Below are positions 16,361 through 24,422 of a DNA stretch of 64,000 bases, piece by piece. The DNA is from Streptomyces sp. NBC_01235 (GTDB lineage Bacteria > Actinomycetota > Actinomycetes > Streptomycetales > Streptomycetaceae): NCBI RefSeq assembly GCF_035989285.1, contig NZ_CP108513.1, forward strand, positions 6,200,001 through 6,264,000. Reading direction: 5' to 3'. The notes beneath the pieces were generated by a model. That model had not been told where the DNA came from. It was given only the letters and a program-made list of their open reading frames with translations, and ran no database searches. Position 1 is the first letter of the stretch; each line of letters opens with the position of its first letter. Both the position numbers and the translations under genes were made by a program.

Positions 16361-17759
16361 GGTGGTGCGGATGAACGGCGTGGGGGAGTGGCTGGCCAGG
16401 TGGCTGCGGGCACTGCGGGACGACCTGTGGACGACCCGGGCAGCACCGCTGCCGCCGCTCGTCTGGCTGCGCCGACTGCCGCACGGGCATGTGATCCTGG
16501 TCGGTATCGGCATCACGCTGACCAGCGCGGCTCAGATCATCGACGAATATCACCAGGGCGCGAACTACGCCGTGCTGTGCTCCGTGGCGCAGGGTGCGGC
16601 GGTGGCGCTGGCCCTGTGGCGGCCGGTTCCGGCGTGGTGGCTGTCGACGACGGTCGCGGTGCTCGTGGCCATGGGTGCCCGCTCCCAACTGTTTTCGGGC
16701 CAGGCCGAGCCCGATGCCTCCTGGCCCTGGGGCGCACCCGCCCTGATCGCACAGGCCGTGGTGCTGCTCCTGCTGTCGCTGCGCGTGCCCACCGCCGCGT
16801 CCGTGGCGGCGCTGGGCCTGACCGCGCTGGTCACCTTCATCATGGAAGGGGTAATCGGCGCAGCCGGCTACACGCCGACCGGCCCCATGGCGGTGATCGT
16901 GTTCACCGCCGTGGTCCTCCTCGGCATCGCCGTGCGCGGCCGCCGCGAGGCCCGCACCCAGCTCGTCGAGCAGGAGACGATCACCGCCGAGGAACGCGCC
17001 CGCCGCACGCTGCTGGAGGAGCGCAACCGGATCGCGCGCGAACTGCACGACGTGGTCGCCCACCACATGTCGGTGATCTCCATCCAGGCCCAAGTGGCCC
17101 CGCACCTGGTGGAGAACCCGTCCGAGGAGCTCAAGGAGAACCTCGCCGGCATCCGGCAGAACGCTCTGGAGGCGCTCGCCGAACTGCGCCGGGTGCTCGG
17201 CGTGCTGCGTTCGGAGAACCCCGAGGATCCCTACGGTCTCGGCGCGGCCGGCACCGGACACGCCCCGGACACCCCGCAGCCCACGCTGGACCGCCTCGGC
17301 GCCCTGATGGAGAACACCCGCGCCGCGGGGCTGGACGTGGTCACCACCGTCGAGGGCGAGGCACCCGTGTATCCGCCGGGCGTGCAGTTGTCGGCGTACC
17401 GGATAGTCCAGGAGGCGCTGAGCAACGCCCTGCGGCACGCGCCGGGTTCCCAGGTGCGCGTGGAGGTCACCCACCACGCCCGGGGCCTGCACCTGGAGGT
17501 CGTCAACTCCCGCCCGAGCGCACCCGTACGGTCTTCCCCCAAAGCGGGCCACGGCCTGCTCGGCATGCGGGAGCGGGCGGCGATGCTGGGCGGCCACGTC
17601 AGCGCGTACCCGACCCTGCACGGCGGCTTCGCGGTGCAGGCGTTCCTCCCGAGGGACGGCGTGGCGACACCCCCCGACCGCTCCGACGATCTCGACCCTC
17701 CCGAGGGCCTCGAACTCGTCTTCCCGGACGACCTCCCGACAGCAGAAGGAAACCGATGA
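16353..17759 (+). CDS. NarL-type sensor histidine kinase (first of two paralogues)
   Basis: A 468-residue membrane kinase. Residues 45-200 hold five or six hydrophobic segments, so the sensor is membrane-embedded. The HisKA_3 dimerisation box is LLEERNRIARELHDVVAHHM with the phospho-acceptor His232. The ATPase domain includes SAYRIVQEALSNALRHA (N box) and GHGLLGMRERAAMLGG (G box). ATG at 16353 is chosen because GGGAG lies at 16341-16345 and the start overlaps the acyltransferase stop by 8 nt; ATG 16371 is possible. The response-regulator gene overlaps its stop by 4 nt. The signal is unknown, possibly envelope stress given the upstream enzymes. Confidence 0.9.
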   Translation: MSRVVRMNGVGEWLARWLRALRDDLWTTRAAPLPPLVWLRRLPHGHVILVGIGITLTSAAQIIDEYHQGANYAVLCSVAQGAAVALALWRPVPAWWLSTTVAVLVAMGARSQLFSGQAEPDASWPWGAPALIAQAVVLLLLSLRVPTAASVAALGLTALVTFIMEGVIGAAGYTPTGPMAVIVFTAVVLLGIAVRGRREARTQLVEQETITAEERARRTLLEERNRIARELHDVVAHHMSVISIQAQVAPHLVENPSEELKENLAGIRQNALEALAELRRVLGVLRSENPEDPYGLGAAGTGHAPDTPQPTLDRLGALMENTRAAGLDVVTTVEGEAPVYPPGVQLSAYRIVQEALSNALRHAPGSQVRVEVTHHARGLHLEVVNSRPSAPVRSSPKAGHGLLGMRERAAMLGGHVSAYPTLHGGFAVQAFLPRDGVATPPDRSDDLDPPEGLELVFPDDLPTAEGNR

Positions 17760-18433
17760 CGACCGGCGGCACCATCCGCGTACTGATCGCCGACGACCAG
17801 CAGATGGTCCGGCAGGGCTTCACCGTGCTGCTCAACGCGCACCCGGGCATCGAGGTGATCGGACAGGCGGTGGACGGCCTGGACGCCGTCGCGAAGGTCG
17901 ACGAACTCGCCCCGGACGTCGTCCTGATGGACATCCGCATGCCCGAGCTGAGCGGCATCGACGCCACGCACCGCATCACCCTCGCGCACCCCCACATCAA
18001 GGTGCTGGTGCTCACCACCTTCGACCTCGACGAGTACGTGTACGACGCGCTGCGGGCCGGGGCGTCCGGGTTCCTGCTGAAGGACGCCTCCGCGGACCAG
18101 CTCGCCGAGGCGGTCAGGGTGGTGGCGGCCGGCGACGCCCTGCTCGCGCCCGGTATCACCCGAAAGCTGATCGCCGAGTTCTCCCGCCTCGAGGGCAAGC
18201 CCAGAGCCCCGCTGAAGGAGCGGGTCGGCGATCTCACCGAGCGCGAGACGGAGGTGCTCACCCTCATCGCGCAGGGCCTGTCCAACGCGGAGATCGCGGG
18301 CCACCTCTTCGTCGCCGAGCAGACCGTGAAGACGCACGTGGGCCGCATCCTGGTGAAGCTGGGCCTGCGGGACCGCACCCAGGCGGCGGTGTTCGCATAC
18401 GAGTCGGGGCTGGTGAGACCGTCGGGCTACTGA
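17756..18433 (+). CDS. NarL/LuxR-type response regulator, partner of the first kinase
   Basis: A 225-residue regulator. The receiver domain is 1-125 with the phospho-acceptor Asp59 in VVLMDIRMPE, the acidic pocket ADDQ and the Lys in FLLKDA. A LuxR helix-turn-helix lies at 160-218 (LTERETEVLTLIAQGLSNAEIAGHLFVAEQTVKTHV). AGAAGGA at 17744-17750 serves as ribosome site and the ATG overlaps the kinase stop (ATGA). It is about 65% like the second regulator by eye, so cross-talk or a duplication is likely. Confidence 0.93.
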   Translation: MTTGGTIRVLIADDQQMVRQGFTVLLNAHPGIEVIGQAVDGLDAVAKVDELAPDVVLMDIRMPELSGIDATHRITLAHPHIKVLVLTTFDLDEYVYDALRAGASGFLLKDASADQLAEAVRVVAAGDALLAPGITRKLIAEFSRLEGKPRAPLKERVGDLTERETEVLTLIAQGLSNAEIAGHLFVAEQTVKTHVGRILVKLGLRDRTQAAVFAYESGLVRPSGY

Positions 18434-18497
18434 CCGGCGTCTCCCTCTGTGGCCGTTGTGGCCCACGTGGGGGCTCCCTGTGGTGGCTCCCTGTGGG

Positions 18498-18515
18498 ACC
18501 CGTAGTACTTGAGAC
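18498..18515 (+). promoter_or_regulatory. Shared 18-bp motif / promoter element, copy 2
   Basis: ACCCGTAGTACTTGAGAC lies 65 bp upstream of the second kinase start and matches copy 1 at 13942-13959 in 15 of 18 positions. It may be a regulator site or a TAGTAC-type -10 element. Confidence 0.4.
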
Positions 18516-18579
18516 GGAGCCGTGGGAACCCCTCTCACTGGTGACGACGGGTGCCCCGGCTGCGCCTACCGTTTTGAAC

Positions 18580-19956
18580 GTGACCGAGACGACGCAGACG
18601 CACACCACGCACCGGGACGACCCGGCCGACTCCTTCGAGGCCTACCGGCCGCGCAGCCCGGAGTTCCGGGCGGCCGTGGACGCCCTGCGCGGCATGCGGC
18701 AGGACCTGTTCCACGACGCCTTCGCCTACCGTCCGCTGCCCCGCAAGGAGCCCACCGGCCTCCTCGCGCGCATCGCGAAGGGCCGCAGGCGGGAGTACGC
18801 GGCCTGGTCCCGGCACGCGATCGTCGGTGCGGGCGGCGTGCTGGCGATGCTGATCGGCTACGCGGACGACGGCGGGGGTCTGCTGGGAGCCGTGATCGGC
18901 CTGCTCGTCCTGGCGCCGGTGCTGATGACGCTGGTGCGGCCGGTCGGCGCGTTCTGGTTGTCCCTCGCGTCGACCACGGCGGTGGCCCTGGTCGGCACGA
19001 CCTACGGCAACTGGCCGTGGCTGCCCGGCAGTTTCCTCTCCCACCTGGTGGTCCTGACGGTCGTGGCGATACGCACCCGCCCGCGCACGGCGGCGTGGAT
19101 GTGGCTGCTGACGGGGGCCTACGGCTTCGTCGCCGAGACCGTCTTCGGCTGGGGCCACTACGACACGAACATCGCGCCCATGCTGGTGTTCTCTGCGATC
19201 CTCCTGCTCGTCGTCACCGTCTGGCACATACGCAGGGATGCCGAGCAGGAGGTGACGGCCCAGCAGACGGTGACCGCGCACGAGCGCTCCCGGCGCACCC
19301 TGCTGGAGGAGCGCACCACGATCGCCCGCGAGCTGCACGACGTGGTCGCGCACCACATGTCGGTGGTGGCCATCCAGGCGGAGGCCGCCCCCTACCGGGT
19401 GGAGAACCCGCCGCCGGAGCTGGAGAAGGCCTTCGCGACCATCCGGGAGAACGCGGTGGCGGCGCTCACGGAGCTGCGCCGGGTGCTGGGCGTGGTCCGC
19501 GCCGAGGACTACGAGGTCCCCGACGCCCCGCAGCCCACCCTCGCCGAGCTGGACGCGCTGCTCGCCAACGTGCGGGAGGCCGGCCTGGACGTGGAGAAGG
19601 GGGTCACGGGCGCGGTGCGCGAACTGCCGCAGGGTGTGGAGCTGTCGGCGTACCGGATAGTCCAGGAGGCGCTGAGCAACACGCTCCGCCACGCACCCGG
19701 GGCGAGCGCCCGCGTGGAGGTCGGGTACGTCCTCGGCGGCCTGGGCCTGCGCATAGTCAACGGCCCGCCACCTAACCCCTCGCTGATCAAGCCCTCACCC
19801 GGAGCCGGCCACGGCATCACGGGCATGCGGGAGCGGGTCACGATGCTGAACGGCGAGATGACGGCGGAACGGACACAGGAGGGAGGCTATGAGGTGACGG
19901 TGTTCCTGCCGGTGCCGATGGCTTCCGTTTCTTCTCCCGACGAGGGTGGGGCATGA
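18580..19956 (+). CDS. NarL-type sensor histidine kinase (second paralogue)
   Basis: A 458-residue kinase. A soluble N-terminal stretch of about 75 residues precedes five or so membrane segments (80-215). The HisKA_3 box TIARELHDVVAHHM carries His253; SAYRIVQEALSNTLRHA and GHGITGMRERVTMLNG are the ATP-binding boxes. GTG at 18580 is chosen because TACCGT at 18567-18572 stands 7 nt before it and there is no Shine-Dalgarno, giving a leaderless start; upstream in-frame codons reach back to 18493. The regulator gene overlaps its stop by 4 nt. The N-terminal cytoplasmic extension is absent in the first kinase. Confidence 0.9.
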   Translation: MTETTQTHTTHRDDPADSFEAYRPRSPEFRAAVDALRGMRQDLFHDAFAYRPLPRKEPTGLLARIAKGRRREYAAWSRHAIVGAGGVLAMLIGYADDGGGLLGAVIGLLVLAPVLMTLVRPVGAFWLSLASTTAVALVGTTYGNWPWLPGSFLSHLVVLTVVAIRTRPRTAAWMWLLTGAYGFVAETVFGWGHYDTNIAPMLVFSAILLLVVTVWHIRRDAEQEVTAQQTVTAHERSRRTLLEERTTIARELHDVVAHHMSVVAIQAEAAPYRVENPPPELEKAFATIRENAVAALTELRRVLGVVRAEDYEVPDAPQPTLAELDALLANVREAGLDVEKGVTGAVRELPQGVELSAYRIVQEALSNTLRHAPGASARVEVGYVLGGLGLRIVNGPPPNPSLIKPSPGAGHGITGMRERVTMLNGEMTAERTQEGGYEVTVFLPVPMASVSSPDEGGA

Positions 19957-20618
19957 CGATCCGCGTACTGATAGCGGACGACCAGATGATGGTGCGCGAG
20001 GGCTTCTCGGTCCTGCTCAACGCGATGCCGGACATCGAGGTGGTGGGGGAGGCGGTCAACGGCCGGGAGGCGGTGGACCGGGTCCGTGAATTGACCCCCG
20101 ACGTGGTCCTGATGGACATCCGCATGCCGGAGCTGAACGGCATCGAGGCGACGCGCGAGATCGTGGCGGCGGACGGCGCGGCGAAGGTCCTGGTCCTGAC
20201 CACCTTCGACCTGGACGAGTACGTCTACCAGGCGCTCCGCGCAGGAGCCTCGGGCTTCCTCCTGAAGGACGCCTCGGCCCGCCAACTGGCGGACGGAGTC
20301 CGGGTGGTGGCGGCGGGTGAAGCCCTCCTGGCCCCCTCGGTCACCAAGCGCCTGATCACGGAGTTCTCGAAGCTGTCCGACACCCCGCGGCTGTCGCCGA
20401 CCGCCCAGGCGGCGTACGGCGACCTGACCGAACGGGAGACGGAGGTACTGGTCCTGATCGCCCAGGGCCTGTCGAACCTGGAGATAGCCGGACGCCTGGT
20501 GGTGGCGGAGTCGACCATCAAGACCCACGTGAGCCGCATCCTGGTGAAGCTGGGCCTGCGGGACCGCACCCAGGCGGCGGTGTTCGCGTACGAGGCGAGG
20601 CTGGTGACGCCGGGCTGA
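19953..20618 (+). CDS. NarL/LuxR-type response regulator, partner of the second kinase
   Basis: A 221-residue two-domain regulator. It has phospho-acceptor Asp55 (VVLMDIRMPELNG), the conserved Lys in FLLKDAS, and the LuxR DNA-binding helix pair at 155-214 (LTERETEVLVLIAQGLSNLEIAGRLVVAESTIKTHV). The start overlaps the kinase stop (ATGA). The recognition helix differs from the first regulator at only a few positions (AESTIKTHVSR versus AEQTVKTHVGR), so their target sites should be similar. Confidence 0.93.
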   Translation: MTIRVLIADDQMMVREGFSVLLNAMPDIEVVGEAVNGREAVDRVRELTPDVVLMDIRMPELNGIEATREIVAADGAAKVLVLTTFDLDEYVYQALRAGASGFLLKDASARQLADGVRVVAAGEALLAPSVTKRLITEFSKLSDTPRLSPTAQAAYGDLTERETEVLVLIAQGLSNLEIAGRLVVAESTIKTHVSRILVKLGLRDRTQAAVFAYEARLVTPG

Positions 20619-20638
20619 CCTCTGAAGGCGACCCCTAT

Positions 20639-20667
20639 TTGAACGCGTTCAATTCTGTGGCAGGATG
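20639..20667 (+). promoter_or_regulatory. Promoter with 14-bp perfect palindrome over the -35 region
   Basis: TTGAACGCGTTCAA (20639-20652) is a perfect palindrome. Its left half TTGAAC can serve as a -35 box, with CAGGAT (20661-20666) as a -10 box at 16-nt spacing. A repressor bound there would block the small membrane-protein genes that follow. No regulator gene for it is adjacent. Confidence 0.55.
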
Positions 20668-20697
20668 CTGCTGTGTCCGTCACGGAGGGGGAGCGGC

Positions 20698-20898
20698 ATG
20701 GGGTCAGGCGCAAGCATCATCATCGTGCCGTTCATGTTCTACGTCGCCTTGATGCTGCCGTTCTGCGTGAAGGTCGCACAAGCGTCGTCCGCGAGGGTGG
20801 GCTGGATGATGGCCGCGGTCCTCATCTTCTCCCCACTCGCTCTGCTTGTTGCCGCCGGCGTCCCCTGGAGCCTGTCTCCTGCTGACCCGTTCGCGTGA
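20698..20898 (+). CDS. Small two-helix membrane protein
   Basis: A 66-residue protein with two hydrophobic segments (residues 6-25 and 35-57). CGGAGGGGGA at 20683-20692 gives a good ribosome site for the ATG at 20698, and an operator-like palindrome is upstream. The next small membrane-protein gene starts 4 bp after its stop, so they form a pair. No family is recognised; they could be an accessory pair of membrane sensors or an immunity-type unit. Confidence 0.55.
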   Translation: MGSGASIIIVPFMFYVALMLPFCVKVAQASSARVGWMMAAVLIFSPLALLVAAGVPWSLSPADPFA

Positions 20899-20902
20899 CC
20901 CG

Positions 20903-21196
20903 ATGAGTAGCTTTGCGGCAGCCGGACTTGGGGGAACGATGGCCTTCGGTGAACTCTTGACGCTTGTGCTCCTTGCCATGGCGGTTCTGTTGGTGACCGG
21001 TGTCTGGCTCGGTGGCTACGCCCTGATCCGCAACCGGGTGCCGGGGCGATGGCTCGGCAGAACGGTACGCAACCCCAGACTTTGGGGAACCGGCCTGCTG
21101 TTCATGGTCTCCAGCTTGGCCTTCGTCTCCTGGACGCCCTTCGTCCTCGGGCTCGGGATCACCATCACCGGACACGCCGTCAAGCCCACCGGGTGA
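20903..21196 (+). CDS. Small membrane protein, partner of the preceding gene
   Basis: A 97-residue protein (85 if the ATG at 20939 is used). Hydrophobic segments lie at about 15-37 (LTLVLLAMAVLLVTGVWLGGYAL) and 62-85 (GLLFMVSSLAFVSWTPFVLGLGI). The ATG at 20903 sits 4 bp after the upstream stop, which fits translational coupling; the inner ATG has only a close GGGGGAA. The last third of this gene is duplicated at 23645-23757, where it is joined to an unrelated sequence. Family unknown. Confidence 0.5.
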   Translation: MSSFAAAGLGGTMAFGELLTLVLLAMAVLLVTGVWLGGYALIRNRVPGRWLGRTVRNPRLWGTGLLFMVSSLAFVSWTPFVLGLGITITGHAVKPTG

Positions 21197-21323
21197 CCCG
21201 GGCTCGTCAGTCACGCGACGTGTCACGCGACGGCACCAGCGCCGTCGGGGCGGGTCGAAAGGACAGGCCTCAGGCCCGAGGGCCGAGGTTCAGGTACGCG
21301 TCCGGCGGCAGAAGCGGTTCGGG
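21084..21323. repeat. Long direct repeat flanking the lectin gene, left copy
   Basis: 240 bp match 23645-23885 with only scattered differences and one 1-nt indel. The left copy holds the end of the small membrane gene (to 21196), a gap, and on the minus strand only the last codons (21270-21323) of the gene that is complete at 23832-24110. So the left copy carries a truncated relic of that minus-strand gene. Confidence 0.95.
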
Positions 21324-21330
21324 TCGACTT

Positions 21331-21356
21331 CGCCGGTGTCGTGGTCGACACCGGCG
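21331..21356. terminator. Bidirectional hairpin downstream of the lectin gene
   Basis: An 11-bp perfect inverted repeat, 21331-21341 with 21346-21356, has a 4-nt loop. A second 13-bp perfect inverted repeat, 21358-21370 with 21397-21409, lies next to it. Both sit between convergent genes and can stop transcription from either side. Confidence 0.65.
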
Positions 21357-21439
21357 CCGAGGTACTCGGCTGGGCCTGGGAGCGCGCGCCAGTCATGCCG
21401 AGTACCTCGTCGTCCCCGAGACCCAGGTGGTGCCTCCGC

Positions 21440-23305
21440 CTACTTGAGCGCTTTACCACCCGAGTTGTTGTAGGCGATCGTCTTGTTGATCAGGTTTCCG
21501 CCGTCGGTCTCGACCGATGTCTGTTCCTGCTGCCCTGCACCGAACAGCAGGCCGGCGATGTGCGCGTTCGCCACTTGGTCCATGTGCGCGAAGAACCAGT
21601 CCACCTTGTCGTCCTTGTAATGGTTGAGGGTGTTGTTCTGCGCCATGTTGCCTACGGGGATCTGCCACAAGACCACCGGCTTGCCCACGGACTCGGCCAT
21701 CGTCTTGTAGAACCCCAGCGAGGCAGCGGCCTTCTGGTCAGTCCAGAAGTTGTCATAGCCGCCGTGGGCCGACTGTGCGTACCAGCCTGCATCGCGGTCC
21801 GACACATCGGCGACCAGGAAGTCGGCGTTCTGTGCACCGAGGTTCGCGTAGTCCTTGGCGCATCCCTGCATGTTGTTCTGCCAGTCCCAGCAGGAAAGGT
21901 GGAACCCCACGGTGGTGTTCGGCGCGTATTTGTGCGCCATGTCGATCAGGCAGCGGGAGAGTCCGGCGGCGCTGTTCTCCTGCGATCCGCAATCCGTCGG
22001 ATTTGCGCTCGAGACCTTCGCGGCAACCTTGTGCGGATCGCCGAGCGACCGGACATAGCCCCAGAAGTCGGGCTCAAGGTCGATCATGTCCTGCGAGTTG
22101 CCGATCTTCTGGAGGAAGAAGCGGTAGTCGTTCATGTACCGGGTGAGCAGGTCAGCCCTGTTGATGGCCTCGACCTCGCCCGGACCGTCGCCATGGCCTG
22201 CCAGATCCCCGAGGTCGCGCAATGAGTACCAGGTCCAGAAGAACTTCTGCGGGCGCGGGCTGCCCTTGTAAGTCGCCTTGGCCACATGGTCGTCCGACCA
22301 GGTCACGTAATAGCCAGGCGGCGTGGTGCTGCCGGACCAGCAGCCCCACCAGTTCTTCCACGCATCCTGGCATTTCGATGCCGAGTAGTAGTCCGACGAG
22401 GGCGCGGGCTGGCTGTGCACATAGGCGTACCGCACGTCGAACGGCGCGGCGTTCGCCGAGGCGTCAGACATCGAGCCGCCGATGAGTACCTTGCTGCTAC
22501 CCATGAAACTCGTCGTCGAGCTGCCGCCACCGGCCGCGGGAGACGACGCCGGCGACGGGCTCGTGCCGCTCGGAGCCTGGCTCTTGGGAACACTGCCGCC
22601 CGTCGCGGTGGGCTTGGGCGTGGGCGTGCCGGCGCTGCCGACGCTCCCGGCCGGGACGAGTTGCCACTGCTGATTGGCGCCGCCCCCGTCGCGGTACTGG
22701 ACGACCTCGCCCCCGTCGGCCTTGGAGGCGTTGTGGACCTCGACGGCCATGCCACTGAAGCGATTGATCAAACGCACGTAGCCGTCCGGCGACTCCGCCA
22801 GTTTGAACTGCTGGTTGGTGCCGTTCCGGTCGCTCCACTGCACGATCTCGGAGCCGGCGGTCTTCGACCAGTTGTGGTCGTCCAGCACCTTGCCGGAGTT
22901 CCGGTTCTGCAGCCGGTAGTACCCGTCACCCGCGTCGATGAACCGCCACTGCTGGTTGGCCCCGCCGTGACGGCCCCACTGCACCACCGCCGCGCCGTTG
23001 TTCGTGGCGAAGCCGCGGCCATCCAGCACCTTGCCGCTGTTGCGGTTGACCAGCACGTACCACGACTTCGGATCCACGGTTCCCGCTGAGGCCGTGTTGA
23101 CCACAACCACGGAGCCGGCCACGACAGCCATGACGATGGCCGCCCAGACACTCCGACGCGCGAACAACCGACGGGCACGATGCATCACATTTCGTCTGCC
23201 CGTGACGGCTGAGCCGGACGAGCGGCGACTACCGCGGGCGCGGCCGCGCGGCACGGCGGCCACCAGAGCGGTACGCCACCGATGACGTGGACGGGCGTGG
23301 GACAT
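21440..23305 (-). CDS. Secreted ricin-type lectin protein with C-terminal hydrolase-like domain
   Basis: A 621-residue protein from ATG at 23305 (ATG at 23185 would give 581). A hydrophobic export signal ends at residues 70-75 with the cleavage-like NTASAG. Residues 80-205 form a ricin B (beta-trefoil) carbohydrate-binding domain with three repeats ending GGANQQW, GTNQQF and GGANQQW. A Ser/Pro/Gly/Thr linker follows (206-245). The C-terminal 370 residues look like a TIM-barrel enzyme: FFWTWYSLRDLGDL, DLEPDFWGYV, VGFHLSCWDW, ADFLVADVSDRD and KPVVLWQIP. I infer a glycan-acting enzyme but no glycoside hydrolase family is recognised. It lies alone on the minus strand between 240-bp direct repeats, so it was probably inserted. 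Confidence 0.8.
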   Translation of the reverse strand: MSHARPRHRWRTALVAAVPRGRARGSRRSSGSAVTGRRNVMHRARRLFARRSVWAAIVMAVVAGSVVVVNTASAGTVDPKSWYVLVNRNSGKVLDGRGFATNNGAAVVQWGRHGGANQQWRFIDAGDGYYRLQNRNSGKVLDDHNWSKTAGSEIVQWSDRNGTNQQFKLAESPDGYVRLINRFSGMAVEVHNASKADGGEVVQYRDGGGANQQWQLVPAGSVGSAGTPTPKPTATGGSVPKSQAPSGTSPSPASSPAAGGGSSTTSFMGSSKVLIGGSMSDASANAAPFDVRYAYVHSQPAPSSDYYSASKCQDAWKNWWGCWSGSTTPPGYYVTWSDDHVAKATYKGSPRPQKFFWTWYSLRDLGDLAGHGDGPGEVEAINRADLLTRYMNDYRFFLQKIGNSQDMIDLEPDFWGYVRSLGDPHKVAAKVSSANPTDCGSQENSAAGLSRCLIDMAHKYAPNTTVGFHLSCWDWQNNMQGCAKDYANLGAQNADFLVADVSDRDAGWYAQSAHGGYDNFWTDQKAAASLGFYKTMAESVGKPVVLWQIPVGNMAQNNTLNHYKDDKVDWFFAHMDQVANAHIAGLLFGAGQQEQTSVETDGGNLINKTIAYNNSGGKALK

Positions 23306-23644
23306 GTCTGTGCTCTCTTTCAGCCGTTGCATCTGACCGAACCACCTGGTCGGACAACACCCAGTGGTCCGGGGAGGCCGAAAAGGTTGCCGCGCACGCG
23401 AAGATTCACAGATTTCTTTTCCGCCCTGATGGCTTCCCGTTCGCCGCGGAGCGCGGCACGGCGAACGCCGGCGGTGGCGGAAGCCTGATGGCTGCTCCCG
23501 TCCCTGCCGCTCACGTCGCGCACCGCGAACCACGCCCGCCACTGGACGTTCCCGCGGACGAGGGGCGGGCGGCGGAGATCGCGGAGCGGTCGGGGGTGAC
23601 GTTGGTGCGGCTGACGGCTGGGCCGAGGAGGTCGCGCAGGAGTG
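23306..23644. other. Region upstream of the lectin gene, no intact gene
   Basis: The first part should hold the promoter of the lectin gene (an AT-richer patch near 23400-23430). The rest is an open + frame whose codons (AAPVPAAHVAHR... to GPRRSRRSG) run in frame into the right copy of the direct repeat, so it reads as a chimeric leftover rather than a gene. Confidence 0.5.
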
Positions 23645-23885
23645 GGGGAACCGGCCTGCTGTTCATGGTCTCCAGCTTGGCCTTCGTCTCCTGGACGCCC
23701 TTCGTCCTCGGGCTCGGGATCACTGTGACCGGACACGTCGTCAAGCCCACCGGGTGACCCGGGCTCGTCAGTCAGGCGAACGTGTCACGCGACGGCACCA
23801 GCGCCGTCGGGGCGGGTCGAAAGGACAGGCCTCAGGCCCGAGGGCCGAGGTTCAGGTACGCGTCCGGCGGCTGAAGCAGTTCGGG
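23645..23885. repeat. Long direct repeat flanking the lectin gene, right copy
   Basis: 241 bp matching 21084-21323. It contains the last 36 codons of the small membrane gene (ending 23757) without its 5' part, and the intact 3' end of the minus-strand gene 23832-24110. Confidence 0.95.
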
Positions 23886-24110
23886 ATGCTCCACCGGGTA
23901 CCGCTCCCCGTGCAGCCTCAGCATCGCCCAGTGCCAGGCCTCGTCATGGAAGACGAGGCCACGGTACGGCTCGTCGCCCGGTTCGTAGGGGTAGCAGTCC
24001 AAGGCTGCCGCCCAGGACTCCGCGAGCGACATGCCTCCGTACCGCCGCATGACCCACGCGTAGGCGCGGCGCTCGCTCAGCAGGTACGCGAGGTACTCGT
24101 CCTCGTTCAG
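23832..24110 (-). CDS. Conserved small protein coupled to DUF397 gene
   Basis: Up to 92 residues if a CTG start (24110-24108) overlapping the DUF397 stop as CTGA is used; the first ATG (24050) would give 72. The reading frame from the CTG looks coding (NEDEYLAYLLSERRAYAWVMRRYGG), and such stop-start overlaps occur in the same operon. The protein is rich in Tyr, Trp and acidic residues and has the phrase FHDEAWHWAMLRLHGERYP. No family recognised. Its 3' end is duplicated in the left direct repeat at 21270-21323. Confidence 0.55.
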   Translation of the reverse strand: MNEDEYLAYLLSERRAYAWVMRRYGGMSLAESWAAALDCYPYEPGDEPYRGLVFHDEAWHWAMLRLHGERYPVEHPELLQPPDAYLNLGPRA

Positions 24111-24283
24111 AACTGCTGGATGAAGGCGCGCCAGCCTTCACGGGAGACGGTGAGGAGAGGTCCGTGCGGCTGCTTGCTGTCGCGGACGGCACGGCCGCCG
24201 GTGGCTGTGTCGGCGACCTCAACGCAGTTGCCTTCTCCTGCGGAGTAGGACGACTTCCAGAAGGAGCCCACAACCTCGGTCAC
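24107..24283 (-). CDS. DUF397 family protein
   Basis: A 58-residue protein beginning with GTG at 24283. The DUF397 pattern is clear: FWKSSYSAGEGNCVEVAD, AVRDSKQPHGP, and WRAFIQQF at the end. These proteins almost always follow an XRE/DUF5753 regulator in Streptomyces, for example in WhiJ/BldB-type developmental loci. Here the start overlaps the stop of such a gene (GTGA), but that upstream gene is only a fragment. It is too short for most automatic listings. Confidence 0.85.
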   Translation of the reverse strand: MTEVVGSFWKSSYSAGEGNCVEVADTATGGRAVRDSKQPHGPLLTVSREGWRAFIQQF

Positions 24284-24422
24284 GATGTGTCTTCCTTAGT
24301 CTTCCGCAGTACGTCCCGGATGAGCCTCATGCTCGCGTCCGGTGCCAACGCCGCTGATCGTAGTAGGTCGTAGACGTTGCCGTAAGCCGCAAGGTCTTCG
24401 GGTGCCTCGAGGACCGAAGTGC
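24280..24422 (-). pseudogene. 3' remnant of an XRE/DUF5753 regulator
   Basis: The minus-strand frame encodes about 47 residues ending KTKEDTS. They match the C-terminal end of DUF5753 regulators (SVLEAPEDLAAYGNVYDLLRSAALAPDASMRLIRDVLR in pieces). The N-terminal helix-turn-helix and most of DUF5753 are missing; the frame stops making sense at about 24422, where a remnant of an oppositely oriented gene begins. So the regulator lost its 5' part by deletion. Confidence 0.8.

Noticed and set aside
22286..23089. 267-codon + frame over the lectin gene
   Set aside because: It is antisense to the signal peptide and ricin domain with clear repeats; composition is shadow-like.
23287..23757. 156-codon + frame ending in the right direct repeat
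   Set aside because: Its first part is non-coding-like and overlaps the lectin promoter; the last part is just the duplicated end of the small membrane gene.
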